From contig JAWZSP010000006.1 in NCBI GenBank assembly GCA_034401135.1, positions 1,984,001 through 2,048,000 of the forward strand: DNA of 64,000 nt, given 5' to 3'. Positions 22,075-34,563 of the stretch are shown piece after piece. Under the pieces are notes generated by a model. That model was not told the DNA's origin and ran no database searches. It saw only the letters and a list, made by a program, of their open reading frames with translations. The position numbers were made by a program, and so were the translations under genes. Source of the DNA: Volutella citrinella. Its lineage: Eukaryota > Ascomycota > Sordariomycetes > Hypocreales > Nectriaceae. How positions within the stretch are numbered: position 1 is the first letter of the stretch; every line of letters begins with the position of its first letter.

Positions 22075-23622
22075 TGGTCAGCCTTCTCAAATATCGGGCT
22101 CCAAGGGTTTAGGCTTTCTCACGACAGCAGGCACCTGTGGGGGGATCCGAATCTGGATCGCACCAAACGACCGTGATAGGCGAAGCTCCAACGGGATAAA
22201 GTGCACTAACCAACTGGTGGTGTGGAGTATGGCGGGAGGGTTTTACGAGAAGTCCGTTTGCTCTGATGTGACGTGACAGGAGAGGCTTTGTGTCGATGGC
22301 CTCGATGTTGCGCACCCCCGGATCGAAGGCTTGTCTCCGGTGTGGTGTGACCTCTTTGATGACAAATGAATAAAACGTCACAGTACGATGGATGCAGCCG
22401 GATACAAACGGCGAATAAGGCCTGCGTGGGTCACTGCTGGGCGGGCACGAATGGGCAGAGCTCCAGAACCAGGTCTGAAGCTGCAGCCTGCAGAATGCCA
22501 AGGCGTTGATGGGTGGGCAACACATGGGCACGATGGAGTCCCTTGATCGAGCAGGGGCTGTTCCTGGGGTGTCATCGATCTGTTGATCGCTGGCGCGTTG
22601 CTATTTCTCCGCGCGGGACTAAGCGAAGCTCCGGCCCCTCTCGCCTTGCTTGGGTTGGTTGAGGTTGGGATTCAAACTGATCACTAATTCGCAAACCAGA
22701 CAACCTGGGCAAGCCTGGGCAAGCTAGGGCGGCGAGCAGGGGGCTAGGCGCTCAGACGCGGTGAAGTTGGTGGCCACGTCAGCAGTACTGTGAAATGAGA
22801 AGAGTGAGGCTCGGGATTCTGCATCCCAGGATTTTGGCTGCTTCAAAGTGCAATCCGTACGGCTGTCCAAATTCCAAAAAGATGGCGATGTGCAGGTGGC
22901 CCCGCTCTGATTCGGCAGACCCTGGAAAGGGTGGACAGGGGGGGAGGACCGGAGAAGATATCCAAGACATTTTTCCCAGCTATTGCTGACAGGTCACAAT
23001 TTTGGGGCACACTGCATGTCGCACAACTGTGACCGGGTACTTGGCTTGGCGGCTAAGATCATCTGCCGGGATACGACCATATACAAACAGTGCCGTCGTG
23101 ATCGGCGGCCCGCAGGCTCGCCGCCCTATCCCTGCAAGCCATGAACCGTGAGCACCCAATGCCAACGACCAGAGCTGCATTGGCTGACCACACGTGTTCC
23201 CCCTCCTTCTCCGGACTTCTCTGAAATCAAACGGCGGCTTGACGGCTTGATGGGCTACCTATCAAAGGAAGGGGAATGACCAAAGCTGCAGGACTCTGCA
23301 TGGCTAATGGGTGGCAAACGGGGGAAAGAGAGGGTGGTGGAGGTGCAGTAAGGCTCTGGAGATAGGCAAACGGACCCAAGCTGACCGACTGTCGACTGCC
23401 GTTCAGTCAGAATCAGGAAGCCGCACAATATTGAGGCTGGCGAGAGAGGGGTCGAAGGACGCTGCTCGACTGCCAGACTGCCAGACTGCTCGACTGCTCG
23501 ACTCCTTGACTGCTTGACTGTTTGATTGAAAAAAGACTTAAAAAGGCCATGATGAGCCTCTGATCCCCTCAGTATTCCTCATCCTTCTCCAACACTTTGT
23601 TCCCAGCACAATCATTGTCAAC
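22075..23622. other. Intergenic: divergent upstream region
   Basis: No supported gene between the sulfotransferase-HAD gene (minus) and the next gene (plus). Ends with a GACTGC-type repeat about 100 nt before the next start codon. Confidence 0.6.
23461..23527 (+). repeat. Tandem 9-10 nt repeat (GACTGCTC/GACTGCCA units)
   Basis: About seven degenerate head-to-tail units of GACTG followed by C/T-rich spacers. It lies in the promoter region of the gene at 23623 and could be a cluster of protein-binding sites or simple slippage. Confidence 0.7.
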
Positions 23623-25631
23623 ATGGCGCCTGACGCAAATCAGGTTGTCGATGGCACAGACAATGCTGCTTCACCCGTAGGGCCGCCCTCGACCGCGCCC
23701 TCGGGGGTCAGCAGATCCATCCCGGTCAGGGTGGCTACTGTCATCAACGCACCCAAGGAGTTCAACGAGAACGGCACAGAAGAGAAGCAGCCCGGTGAGA
23801 TCAGCCTCCACATCCCACCATGCAAGATGATATTGCTGCTAACACTTGGGCAAGATGAGCTCCTCGATTTCAAAGAAGGCCAAAGCCTCGAGTCCAAGGA
23901 CCTGATCACCCAGATGACAGGCTCTGATGGGTCCATCCACGACGAGCCGGTCGAGCGCGAGCACCATGCCGATCTACATCGACAGGAGATCAAGAACCTC
24001 GTCGAGTCCCACTCTCATCACCAGGTGCAGCTGGAGCGGGCACTCATGGAAGCCAAAGAAGCCTGGAAATGGGTTGGCAGACTAGGGCGGGATAATGAGG
24101 TGCTGGTGGCTCTGGTTGAGCAACTCAAGGCAAACGACAGGCGCCTCGAGACAAAATTATCTGAGTTACGGAAGGCCATGGACGACATGGCGGAGTATCT
24201 TGAACGGTTGGAGAACCTCAAGGTCGACGGACCACAACCTGGAGCCGACTCTATCCTGGCAGGGTTGTAAGTCCATCCCACCACTTGGCACACAGAAGGC
24301 ACAGTAATGACGGAGTTCTAACGGTCCTCCAGCATTCAGCAGCTCTTCATCCTGCAGGAGGCAACCCACAGGTTAGTATTAAATCACTTTAATGTCGACC
24401 TGACCCCAGACCAGGCAAGTTGAAGGCTACCACGCCCCACATCTACGGTGCAATCCATTGACAAAAGCATTCACAGGCCGGTGAATTAGTCGACAACATT
24501 GGCATCCCAGGCTTCCCTGTTCTCACTTCCAACACCGAGGTTGCTAGGCTCACTCGATGTGTCTTTGCCGAGGCCGTCATCGCCCACGTCATAAAAACCA
24601 TGGTGATGGTGAACGTGACACTCATTCCCTACAAGGAACAGGAATCGGCCGGCGTAGTAGCGCACTACCTCGACGTCTTAGAGCGTACTTTCCCCGAGCT
24701 CGCTGCAGGATTCAAGAGCCGGCTCGCACGCGCCTGTCAGTTCCAGCAGCACGATCCCATCGCGGCTGACGCCGCCGAGGAGGTCATCCGAAGGCTTCGG
24801 CCATGGATCAACCGTCAAGAGGAGCTGAGGTGCAGACTCAAGGCCATTATGGAGGGCCTCGCCCATGCTTGGCGGGGCTTGCACACTTCAGAACAGTGGC
24901 CTGTGGCGTCCATGCTTCACCACCTCACCTCGGGGTGGTCAGTTGACCACTGTGCGCAGTTCACGTATGGAAAGGCCCCGCTGCTTGGCCAGGGGGGGAT
25001 CAGCATACGGGATGCTGTTCCCATCGCCACGCTCTTCCCCCAGATCTACCTCGTCTCTCCCGGCTCATTCCAAGGCCCAGCCCAGCTGCTCATATGCACC
25101 ACTGGGAGGGTTCTCTTCAACTTCCAGGATGCCTTTCAGGGAGCCTGTGCCGAGCAGTTTTACACGTTGGCCAAGGCGCCGCTCCTGCACCCCCCCACAC
25201 CCGTGAACTTGTGGCAGAGTGCCGACATGTTCGGCAGCGGCCCGGACCCCCTCACCAGGATCGACATGGCTGCCGAGGCGATCCACGTCGTCCTTGGCGT
25301 GACCCGGAGCGTCGAGTCCTCGCATGTTCAGTCGCTGTCTTCCAGCGGGCAGAGGACCCTGGCGTCCCACCCCGTGCCGACCGCCCCTCAGCCGTCTGAG
25401 ATGTCCCAGCCTGTGCCGACCGCCCCTCAGCCGTTGGAGATGCCCGGCAGCCCAGATGCAAACAACTCGGCATCTAGCGAGAATGCACATGTGCCTGGGG
25501 AACTTGTTTTTCAGTTCGAAACCCCCACCGGATATGTATCTGATGACTGCGATACTGATTCAGGCATGTACACGTCTGATGTCTCGGATGTCTCTGATGT
25601 CTCTGATGCCTCGGATGATGATCTTTGTTGA
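23623..25631 (+). CDS. Unknown protein with central coiled coil; uses a GC-AG intron
   Basis: Exons are 23623-24266, 24333-24414 and 24477-25631, 626 aa. Intron 1 is TT|GTAAGT...CCAG|C. Intron 2 has a GC donor, CAG|GCAAGT...TCACAG|GCC; reading it this way joins ATHRLVLNHFNVDLTPDQ to AGELVDNIGIPGFP in frame, whereas an upstream GTTAGT donor would not. Residues about 115-210 form a heptad-like coiled coil (ERALMEAKEAWKWVGRLGRDN...LKANDRRLETKLSELRKAM). The C-terminal half is globular and Trp/Pro-containing, then two PVPTAPQP units and a tail of DVSDVSDVSDASDD. No signal peptide or catalytic motif is visible. I do not recognise the family. It looks lineage-specific. Confidence 0.7.
24415..24476 (+). 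other. GC-AG intron
   Basis: Donor AG|GCAAGT (strong consensus apart from the C) and acceptor TTCACAG. It is the only choice I found that keeps the reading frame open across this region. Confidence 0.7.
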
Positions 25632-26180
25632 TCCCCAGATCCCCGATGTTGGCATGAGATACCTTGTTGTCTTGGCTCATGAGTTCATTGTTCGATGTCG
25701 TTCTTCTTTCTTTTGTCTTGGCTCAGGAGTTGCTTGTTAAATGCTGTTCTCCTTTCTTGTGTCTTGTTGTTCATGGTCTTGACGAAGCAAGGTGTATGGG
25801 GTTGGGTATGAACCCAGTGGCACGTCTACGCCACCGTCGCCACGGGCTTTTGGTTACTTTACCTTCTTGCTGTGCACCCAGTACCCGCACCGGGTTCAGA
25901 TGCACGCTCACACTTTTTGGCTTCAGGTTTTCTCCTAGTGTTTTTCCTTCTTTCCTATCACCCTGTCTCTCTGGGGGACTTGCTATCTTGGGGAGCTGAG
26001 ACTTCATCCCTGCTTTCATTTTCCTTTGTTGGGCTGCCTGGCATGGAGAGATGCACACACCCACTCGCTTGTACAGTACAGTTTGACACTTTACGACCAG
26101 TTGCTCTATGAAATTGACTTTTGGCTACTTGCTTGACATGCCGTGATCTCGACTGACGCTCCTCTGCCCATTGCACCACT
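25632..26180. other. Intergenic: convergent 3' flanks
   Basis: T-rich on plus, with no supported gene. It lies between the 3' ends of the coiled-coil gene and the secreted/membrane gene. Confidence 0.6.
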
Positions 26181-27269
26181 TCAAGTGTACAGAAGCTGCC
26201 ACACTGGCTCAACTCTCCAGTCGTCCCAGCGCACCACAGACGAGACGACGCCAGTCATTGGGTCCTCCTCCGGTACCACGTTGACAAACTCGCAGTCGTC
26301 GCTCCCGTGAACAGGGTCATTACAGTACCGGCGCCGATATGTGCCGACTGCACCGCCCTGGCCTGGGATGATCAGTTCAGTAGCCTGGGCGAGCAGGGTG
26401 TCGCCCTGGTTCACGAAGTAACGGTTCAGGGGCGTCCATCTCGTGTATTCGGACGGCCAGAATGAAATATCTTCGGGTGCACGCACACGTGCCGCGTCGT
26501 CCGAGGCCGGAGCGATGAGACGGACTGTGGTGATTTCAGGAGGCAGGTATCCGTTGAAGCCATTCGCGGAACTGGCACCCTCGCCCAGCTGAGCAAGCTG
26601 CGCTTTCAAGGTCGTCATGGCGTTTGTCAAGAAGACTTGGTCGGCGGCTCTCTGCTCTGGTCCGTCGGGAGAAGTCTCCCAGATGGGATTCGCAGCCCTC
26701 TGTTCTTGGACATGCACCAGGATGGTGACGAAGGGCGACATGACGAGCAGCACATGACAGCCACAGAGGCCAGATGTGACCAAGCTCTGCTGCTTGAGGA
26801 CTTCTTTGGGTAGAAAATTCCATTTTTCGTCCACGTAAAAGACGACCTTGCCTTGACCCATGGCCACCTTGTTGGGGGAGGCGTACCAGTCGGTCCTCAA
26901 TAGACCCTAGGACCAGACTTGTCAGTGTGTCGAATGATACGGAGGGGTACGGGGCAGGACAAACATTGAGACGTTTTGTGTGCTCGACCTCGAATGCGCC
27001 TGTCTTGTCTTGCACGGCGTCACCAGGAACCTTGACTGGGAGGACTAGCTCCATGCTATCGGCATCACTATGTTGCCTGTCAGTGACTTGGTCGATTGGT
27101 ATCGACAGCCGTGAGTGATGGAAGCTTCTTACCGTCTAGCTAGAGAGTTTCTAGCAGTGTCAGAGCTCGCAAGGAGACCCGTTCCAAAGCAAGTTGCGAG
27201 GAGGACAAGTGCAAAAATGGCGAGGCTGAGGGAAAGCCCCCTGCCGTAATGTGCACGGAGCTGAAGCAT
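26181..27269 (-). CDS. Unknown secreted or single-pass membrane protein
   Basis: Exons are 27269-27133, 27067-26965 and 26906-26181, 321 aa. Introns are CG|GTAAGA...CATAG|T and AAT|GTTTGT...CCTAG|GGT; both keep frame. Residues about 10-35 (LSLSLAIFALVLLATCFGTG) are hydrophobic after a short basic start and fit a signal peptide or signal anchor. The mature part includes a second hydrophobic patch (LCGCHVLLVMSPFVTILV), a helical stretch around LTNAMTTLKAQLAQL, and a C-terminal part with Cys-Asn and Cys-Glu residues (YCNDPVHGSDDCEF) that could form a disulfide. No known domain is recognised. Being lineage-specific with a signal sequence, it could be a secreted factor, but no function can be assigned. 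Confidence 0.68.
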
Positions 27270-28555
27270 GGTGGCGTTGCAAAATGAACAAGCTCAGAAA
27301 TGATATACAGTGCCAAATGTGATATGAAGAAAGATACAAGATGTTTGTTTCCGATGGCACAGATGGTCAAGATGCGGTGTATCAAGCGCGATGCTCTCAT
27401 TTATACTGGAGCAACAGCGGCCAGAGTAAATATAGAAACAACTCCCGCCCATGCCTAAATCACACAAGATACTTCATTTGAGAATGGCAGTCCGTTCCTC
27501 TATGCTTGAAGTCCTTTTCTCTGCCCCTTTTGGATCCATTAATCGGGTTGCAGCTATTTCTGTTCACAACACTTCTCACTGGGTGCATGGCCCAAAGTTC
27601 TTTTTCGGCGAAAGTGCATGTATTTTCGGACGCACTCGCACGTTGGATGCCAAAATACCCCAGTACCCCTGTCAGGCCGTGTAAGCTTACACCACAGCCG
27701 TTTCACAAGGCGCAGCCACGCCCTTAGGGGGAGGGAAACAATCGTGCTGTGACCCCCCAGGCAACCTGCTGCAACTGCTAGGGAGTCGTCGTCAGCATAG
27801 CCTGCCTGGCAAGAAAGATTAATAGGCCATTCTCCCCCGCAGGGCTTGAGCACCTGATGGTGGCGCTGCCGTCTGTCTCAGTCTGTCTGCATCTTTCTGC
27901 AGCAGCCCTCCCGAGCCGCTCAGTAGTTGGACCCTTTGCCTACAGATGTACAAATACTTCCGCGGAGTTGTCTCCCGTTGGCACCAATGAGATTGACGGC
28001 ACAAGCGAGGAATGCGCAAGCGTGCCGTGCCGTGCCGGGCTGGGTAGGGCTGGCTGCGGGCGTCGATAGACTGGGCAGGCCGCAAGCCACAGATAGTTGA
28101 AGCAGAGTTGGTTTCTCATTTTGCAACGTTACCTGCAGTGGACGGTAGCGATTGAACACACCTAGGCCAGCTGAGTGAGGGGGCAATCTTTGGGGGCTGA
28201 GTGCTGTGGTGTAACCGCTGTTAGGCTGGGACTGAGACATGTTGGGTCTCCAAAGGCCAAGGCTCCCAGCCTTACTTTCTTGGCAGTTTCCCTACTCGAC
28301 ATAAACCCACTGAGCTTTGTCCCATGCGTCCTGACGTTACAAGTTGCCATGCTCCGCCTGCGACATGGTGTTGACTGATCCACCCACCATCCACAATACT
28401 GATGATGGCGACGTCCCTGATAAGTCCTAGTAGAGAAGATACTCCTTGCATACCGCGACGATGCGTCCTGTGCGGCTTCAGCCTCGCAGATTGTCCCATC
28501 ATCGACTCTGGTAGAACACACATTTCCATTTCCCCTGTCCAGGACAACCGTCTAA
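27270..28555. other. Intergenic: divergent upstream region
   Basis: No supported gene. Both flanking genes point away from this 1.3-kb stretch. Confidence 0.55.
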
Positions 28556-30422
28556 TTGACTCGAAAAGAAACAATCGATGGCGAGCCTTTGACCCTGGTC
28601 AAATACCATGTACCGTCTCATCCAGAAAGCTGGATTGGCGGAGACCAGGAGTACGTCCTGTGCCGAGGAATATGTGAGCACTTCGGCACGCTGAACGCAT
28701 TTCATCCCGAGTGCGTTTCGTTTGAGCCAAAATGGCGCCACTGCCTTTCCAATGTCATGGAATACTCATTTGAGCCCGTGGGAGCTGAGAGTCGACGGAT
28801 CCAGACTCTTTGGTACGCGTCGGTAGAACGGACCCTGAGGTCTCGGCTCCCTCCAGAGATTCTGCTCAACATTGCTCGCTACTGCGGGTTGTCAGAGCCA
28901 CGTCACATCGCCATCGCCAATGCGTTTGCCCTGGATCCTGACGATCCATCCGTCTGCCAATTCAGCGCCGCTTCTCCGATCTGGGTTTCGCGGGTCGACT
29001 TCGAGGGCGTTTCTTACATCGCCTCCGTGTCCAACCAAGGCCCCGACTCCAGCGCAACAGACGCCGGCCAGCTGGCTTGCATCTACTCACCCATCCTTTG
29101 CCATGATGGTGTGGAACATTGCCTATGGATTGCTGAGGACCAATTTGGCATCCGGGAGCTGGTGTTTGGCAGTCCGCCACATTGTGACTTGGTGTCTCGC
29201 CAAAATCTTTGGTGGAAGAGTATCTCCAAAATCACTGTGAATTCGCATTTCAAAGCACGCAAAGACGTAAGTTTGACTTCATTCTGTCATCTTTATGGAC
29301 GAAACTCATTCTCCTGCAGGGCATAAAACTGCGATCCATAGAATCACGCGACCTGGCAACTGAGAGCAGCAAGGTCTCTTGGCCAAGGCCGCAGCTGCAG
29401 CCGGAACAGTTTCGGTTGCATGAAGTTTCCGACATGAGCGATGATGCAAGGATAAGGTGCATCGAGTTCAACGCTCCGTCCACCGTAGCATATTCTGCTT
29501 GTTGGCGGGACGGACGACTATTCGTGATCCATGCACACCGGGCTGGGGAAGCGGACCTCTCTTTCTACGGCGCGTCCGAAGAAGAGGGTTCCTTTTGGCT
29601 GTATATGCCTCTTCAACGGCACGAGTACATTACCGAAATATGGAGGCTGGAGCACAGCCAGCAAGCGGTATTCGGCATCCGGTATTCCATATTCGTAGGT
29701 GATGGCCCGTCCATGACGACAAATGCGTTGACTGACTGGCTGACTATTGGCAGCTGCGAACAAGCCAACGCCGAACCCTTTTTATGGGGTCGCAGGTCAA
29801 GCAGCCTGAGCGCTCGTTCCATGAGCCAGTAGAAGTCAAATGTCTGGAGAAACTGCAAGCCCAGAGACGCCGAGTGTACTACAATGAGAGCGTATTTGGC
29901 ATCAGCAAGCTTGGTTTCGAGTCTCCCGTCCCTGAGACAGAGGAAGAGAGGGCGCCAGTGTGCCTGGACCCAAGGTCTGCATCCTGCCGGGAATTCCGAG
30001 GTTGCGGAGAATTATTCTACAATTCTGCATCTCTAGCTGATGCGGTGGAGGTGCGGAGCTGCCTCGGCACCATGGCTGGGCACCCCGTGGTCATGGGACT
30101 CGTCTTCCGGTGTGGGGACGGCACATCGGCCTGTGTTGGGCGCGTCCGGCTCGACCGCTTGTCTGACCCGCTGCCCATGAGCAGTTACGAGCCCTTTTAC
30201 CTTGTCTTCGAGTACTTTGTGGATCGCCCTTATAAAGGCTGTCCCTATATTTCTCAGTGTGTGTCAAAGATGCCCGAGGATCGAACGTCTAAATGCATCA
30301 TGAAAGTGTCCAACAGCGGCCTGATGGCTTGGTGGTTCTCGCACCGGAAGGTCATTGTATGTTATGAAGGCAGGGAGAGTCCTCGGGAATTGCCAAGGTC
30401 TCGCTTGGATCGTGTACGGTAA
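28556..30422 (+). CDS. F-box-like unknown protein
   Basis: Exons are 28556-29266, 29320-29694 and 29754-30422, 584 aa. Introns are GAC|GTAAGT...CTGCAG|GGC and TTC|GTAGGT...TGGCAG|CTG, all phase 0. Near residue 100 the sequence RLPPEILLNIARYCG resembles the first helices of a fungal F-box, which would bind Skp1 in an SCF ubiquitin ligase. The rest is a long region of alternating hydrophobic and aromatic residues without recognised repeats. An upstream start or an extra C-terminal exon is possible: a GTAATT donor lies at the very end of exon 3 (GTACG|GTAATT). The F-box assignment is tentative. Confidence 0.65.
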
Positions 30423-31153
30423 TTTTCTACGAATAAATTCGCATCCGGGACAACTCTCTGCGACCGACGTCTGGTGCATTGAAGACGCCTCCCGCAAAAC
30501 ACACCGTTCGCCGATCAACCGCCCCACAGATTGCGGGATCGCCTGCAGCTTGGGGCAATTAAATCTCCGGCCGGACGGAATTCTACACGGTCCCCGTCCT
30601 GTGCCTCGCGGGGGGGGGGGGGGTGTTCAGCCTGGGTCGACCAGCCACGAATAAGTGGATTTGACGGGCGTAATAGTGGCAGACAACCGTCTCGTAGAGG
30701 GTCCGATGCTTCTGGGATCCCATTTTCCAGTGCTTGTGGCGGCGACTGTCCACCCCTGTGGCTGGGGCGGGGCACCCGAGTCTCCCCCACTGCGCCTGGC
30801 TCGTCCTGGTGGGGGAACGTGCCTTCCTCTTGTGCCAAAAGGGCCAATGGTGCCGCATCACATGACGTAGTTAGCCTAACCATCCACTTTCGGTGCTGGC
30901 GGCAACTTACTTACACCACATGAGGTGTAGCCCCGTCATCTTACACGAGCACATTCACGGTTCGGCCACCACAACCGGCCTCGCTCAACGTCCAACCCCC
31001 AACCTCCGACCCTCCCGGCTTCGCTTGCTGCTCTTCCCTCCGATGCTGCTCCTCGATCCCGAATCCCCTCGATAGCACCGCAGGCAGTCCGGCCTCCTGC
31101 TCCCCGCCGTCCAGCTCTCGCCCGGGGCCACCTGGAGCTTCCAGCCTGGCACC
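30423..31153. other. Intergenic: NVJ2-type gene promoter
   Basis: No supported gene. Contains a 14-nt G run at about 30610-30623. The last 150 nt before the next ATG are C/T-rich, like a fungal leader. Confidence 0.6.
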
Positions 31154-34100
31154 ATGGCTAGCTGGACCTCACTCCTCGTCGCCTACCTGTTTGGCGGCGT
31201 CACCTTTCTCCCACTGCTCCTCCTAGGCGTATTTTCCCACGGCCTGTACACGCTCCCGACTGTCAATCCAACCGAGTCCGACAACGATGGCGATGACCTC
31301 GTGCAGCCGGGCGATGATACAACAGCACTAGAGGCCGCGAAGAAGAAGGCCGCCAAGGAGGACCCCAAGGCGCGCCCCTCAAACAATGAACCAGATGTGG
31401 CCGCCGGCTACTTTGCAGTGTGCCGTGAGTACACGCCCATGGGCATCAACGCGAAGCCCATCGAGCGCTCCACACCCGTCGGTACGGCCACCGTGGCGGC
31501 TCCGAGCCAAAGTGTCTACCAGACCATGTACAGGAGCATCTTCGAAAGGAAACCCACCCCAGGACCGCTAGAAAACGGAGGAAATGGTGCCAGTCAGAGA
31601 CCCAAGAAGGCTGGAAACGTCTTTTATGTTGCTCTGAGGTGAGCCCCCCCCCCCGACCTTGTCCCACCTTCACCGCTAACTCCGCCCGCCCAGACACGGA
31701 CACCTGATGCTCTTCGACGACGAAGCCCAAGTCGAGGTCCGACACGTCATATCACTTGCCCACCACGAAATAAGCCTTTACTCGGGCGGCGACAAGACCC
31801 CCGAGGGCGAGCTATTCATCAAACGAAATGCCCTCTGCTTGTCCAGGAAGCAGGGCGGCCCCGATCTCGGCCCAGACAGCCAAATCTCCAAACCCTTCTA
31901 TCTCTTCTCGGAGAATTGCTCGGCCAAGGAAGACTTCTACTTTGCTCTGCTTAGGAGCCAGGCGCAAACCTTTTCGACCGAAGATGACGGGCCGAGCGCT
32001 TTGCATTTCGATGTCAAGAACATCATAAGCCTGGTCCAGAGACTACACTCGACCGAAGAGAATGTGCATTCAAGATGGTTCAATGCCATGCTCGGGAGAG
32101 TCTTTCTGGGCGTCTACAACACCAAGGATCTTTCATCCTTCATTAGCGAGAAGCTGACCAAGAAGATTTCCCGTGTCAAGACGCCTTCTTTCCTCACCAA
32201 CATCAAGATCCAAAAGATCGTCACTGGCGACTCCGCCCCCTACTTCACCAACATGAAGCTCAAGGACCTCACCGTCGAGGGCGAGTGTGTTGCCGAAGCC
32301 GACGTCAAATACACTGGCAATTTCCGCTTGGAAGTCGCCGCTACTGTCAAGATTGATCTCGGGCAAAGATTCAAGGCACGCGAGGTCAACTTGGTGCTCG
32401 CCGTTGTCGTCCAACGGATAGAGGGACACATGATGTTCAAGATCAAGCCGCCACCCAGCAACAGGATCTGGTTCACGTTCCAGACCATGCCCAAGATTGA
32501 AATGCTCATCGAGCCAATTGTAAGCTCCAGGCAGATTACCTACACCGTCATTCTGCGCCAGATCGAGAACCGAATCAAGGAAGTCATGGCGGAGACGCTT
32601 GTCATGCCTTTCTGGGACGACGTCCCCTTCTTCAACACCGAGCACAAGGAATGGAGGGGTGGCATATTCCGGGGAGACGATGCGACCATGCCGTCTGCCG
32701 ATGCCGAGATCGCGCCACCCCATGATCACCATCCCGCCGAGGCGGAGGTCATCAGTCCTCCAGAGGAGATGCCAGACCTGATCGGTGAGACTGTGCCCTT
32801 GGAAAAGAGCCACACGATACCCGTCATGGAGTCTCAGCCTGCCACCGGTCTCTTTGGGAGGAAGCTGAACAAGCCAGCCAACAATCCTGCAGCTGCGGCT
32901 TCTTCAACCAGCATTGATACCAAGGTGGCAGGACCTGCCAACCCAATCTTGTCACCAAGGATCAAACTACAGCCGACCGAGCCCATTGTTGGCACCGATG
33001 CCACCCATGCCGAGATTTTTAAGCCGGCGTCTCCTCCCGACTTTGCTACCGATTACATGGCTGCGATACACTCTCGATCGCAAGACGCGTCGCCACGAAC
33101 AACACCTCTCGAGACGCCGGCAGAGACACCAGCGGAGATGGCACCAACAGCTGCCCGACGCCCCAGCCGCTCCTCTTCAGCCTCGGCCTCGGGCTCAACT
33201 TCCAAAGAAGCCCTCACCACCGAACCTTTGGAGGAAACAGAAACAACACCTGTCGCGTCTGGACGAAGGAATACCGCGTCATCGACAGGATCTGGTTCCC
33301 ACTCTCCCACCAAAGCTCCTTCATTTACTGAATCCATCAAAAGCCAGACTGGTTCGCTTGGGCGCAACTTCTTCATGCGGCGAGAAACTCCTGAGATGCC
33401 CAACTTTGACGCCGCATCCAACAGCGACGCATCGCAAAAGAGAACTACCCTTTCGGCCGTCACGAATGCCGCCGTCCAGGCCAGGCAGTGGGGTTGGAAC
33501 GCCATCCAGCGGCAAAAGGAGGCCCGCCAACGAGCAGAACAGGCTAACCAGGTTGATCTCACCCAACCCATGGGCCGTGGTCAACCCCTACCCCCGCCCG
33601 GGACGCCGCTGCCTCGCCCCACGAACGGCAGCACCAAGATATCTGCGCCCATTCCAGTTCCACGGCGGAAATCGGTCGCATCGCATGAGAATGGTTCCTC
33701 CGAAGAGCTGGAAGGTCATCAGGAGCATGCTCACGAACACCATCGCGAGCACCACCACGACCATCACCATGAGCATCGACATCATGACAAGTCGTCGCGT
33801 ACACAGCGAAGGCGGCGTGGCCAAAGCCATTTGCAAGATGGCGAAGATGATGGCCAAAACATGCTCGTTGTCGCAGCTCCCAGTGATTCGCAGCCTGCGA
33901 CACCTTCCACGGACGATCAACTGAGCTACCTAGCTTCCTGGCCTAGCGTCAACGACGCGAAGTCTGGTTCTGAAGCCCCCAGTAGCCAATCCACCCAACC
34001 TTTCCCTATCACTCCGTCGGACCCAGTGCCAGTCAAGGATGAGCCAGATCTGGCCGAGCCGGTTCCGACATTGGCCGCTGCATCTGTCATCGACGATGAC

Positions 34101-34193
34101 GATGACTACTCGAACTGGCTCGATGAATCTATGGAGGAGACTGAAGTCGAGGAACCGCCCATTCCAGCGCCCGTTGCGCAGAAAGTGAATTGA
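31154..34193 (+). CDS. NVJ2: NVJ2/TEX2-type ER lipid-transfer protein (TM + PH-like + SMP domain)
   Basis: Exons are 31154-31638 and 31694-34193, 994 aa; intron AG|GTGAGC...CCCAG|A. An N-terminal membrane segment (about 6-28, LLVAYLFGGVTFLPLLLLGV) anchors it in the ER. A PH-like region follows (about 165-290, HGHLMLFDDEAQVEVRHVIS...FYLFSENCSAKEDFYFAL). The SMP domain runs from about 320 to 485 (TPSFLTNIKIQKIVTGDSAP...ITYTVILRQIENRIKEV). SMP tubes carry lipids at membrane contact sites; yeast Nvj2 works at ER-Golgi and nucleus-vacuole contacts. The C-terminal half is disordered, Ser/Thr/Pro-rich, with a striking His-rich patch at about 835-862. The 3' end is 370 nt from the REV3 stop (convergent). 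Confidence 0.9.
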
Positions 34194-34563
34194 GCGAAAA
34201 GCCCAGTGTTTGCAGTTTGTGTACATGACATGCGGCCCACCAGCCCTGATTGCACCAGCCTTGTTCGCGCCCCGCCTTCATTCGGGGCAAGCTTGTGGAG
34301 TACGGCGTTTCCATTTGTCGGATGGATGGAATAATTGGCGGAATTCAGCATACACATATACCTCGGATGATTATACAGGATTCGCTGCCATGAATATTGA
34401 CCTCATTTCTCTCATCATACATGATTATGCTGCTCGTGCGGTTCTCCGGATCCAATTGTCCCGACCATGAGAACTCCCTGCTACTCAAAAATTCGCCCAA
34501 ACTGGGCTCATCATCTACGCGTGTCCACATTACACGGCGATCCAGATTTGTGTCCGGATCCAA
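34194..34563. other. Intergenic: convergent 3' flanks of NVJ2 and REV3
   Basis: 370 nt between two stop codons on opposite strands, containing only 3' UTR-like sequence. Confidence 0.6.
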
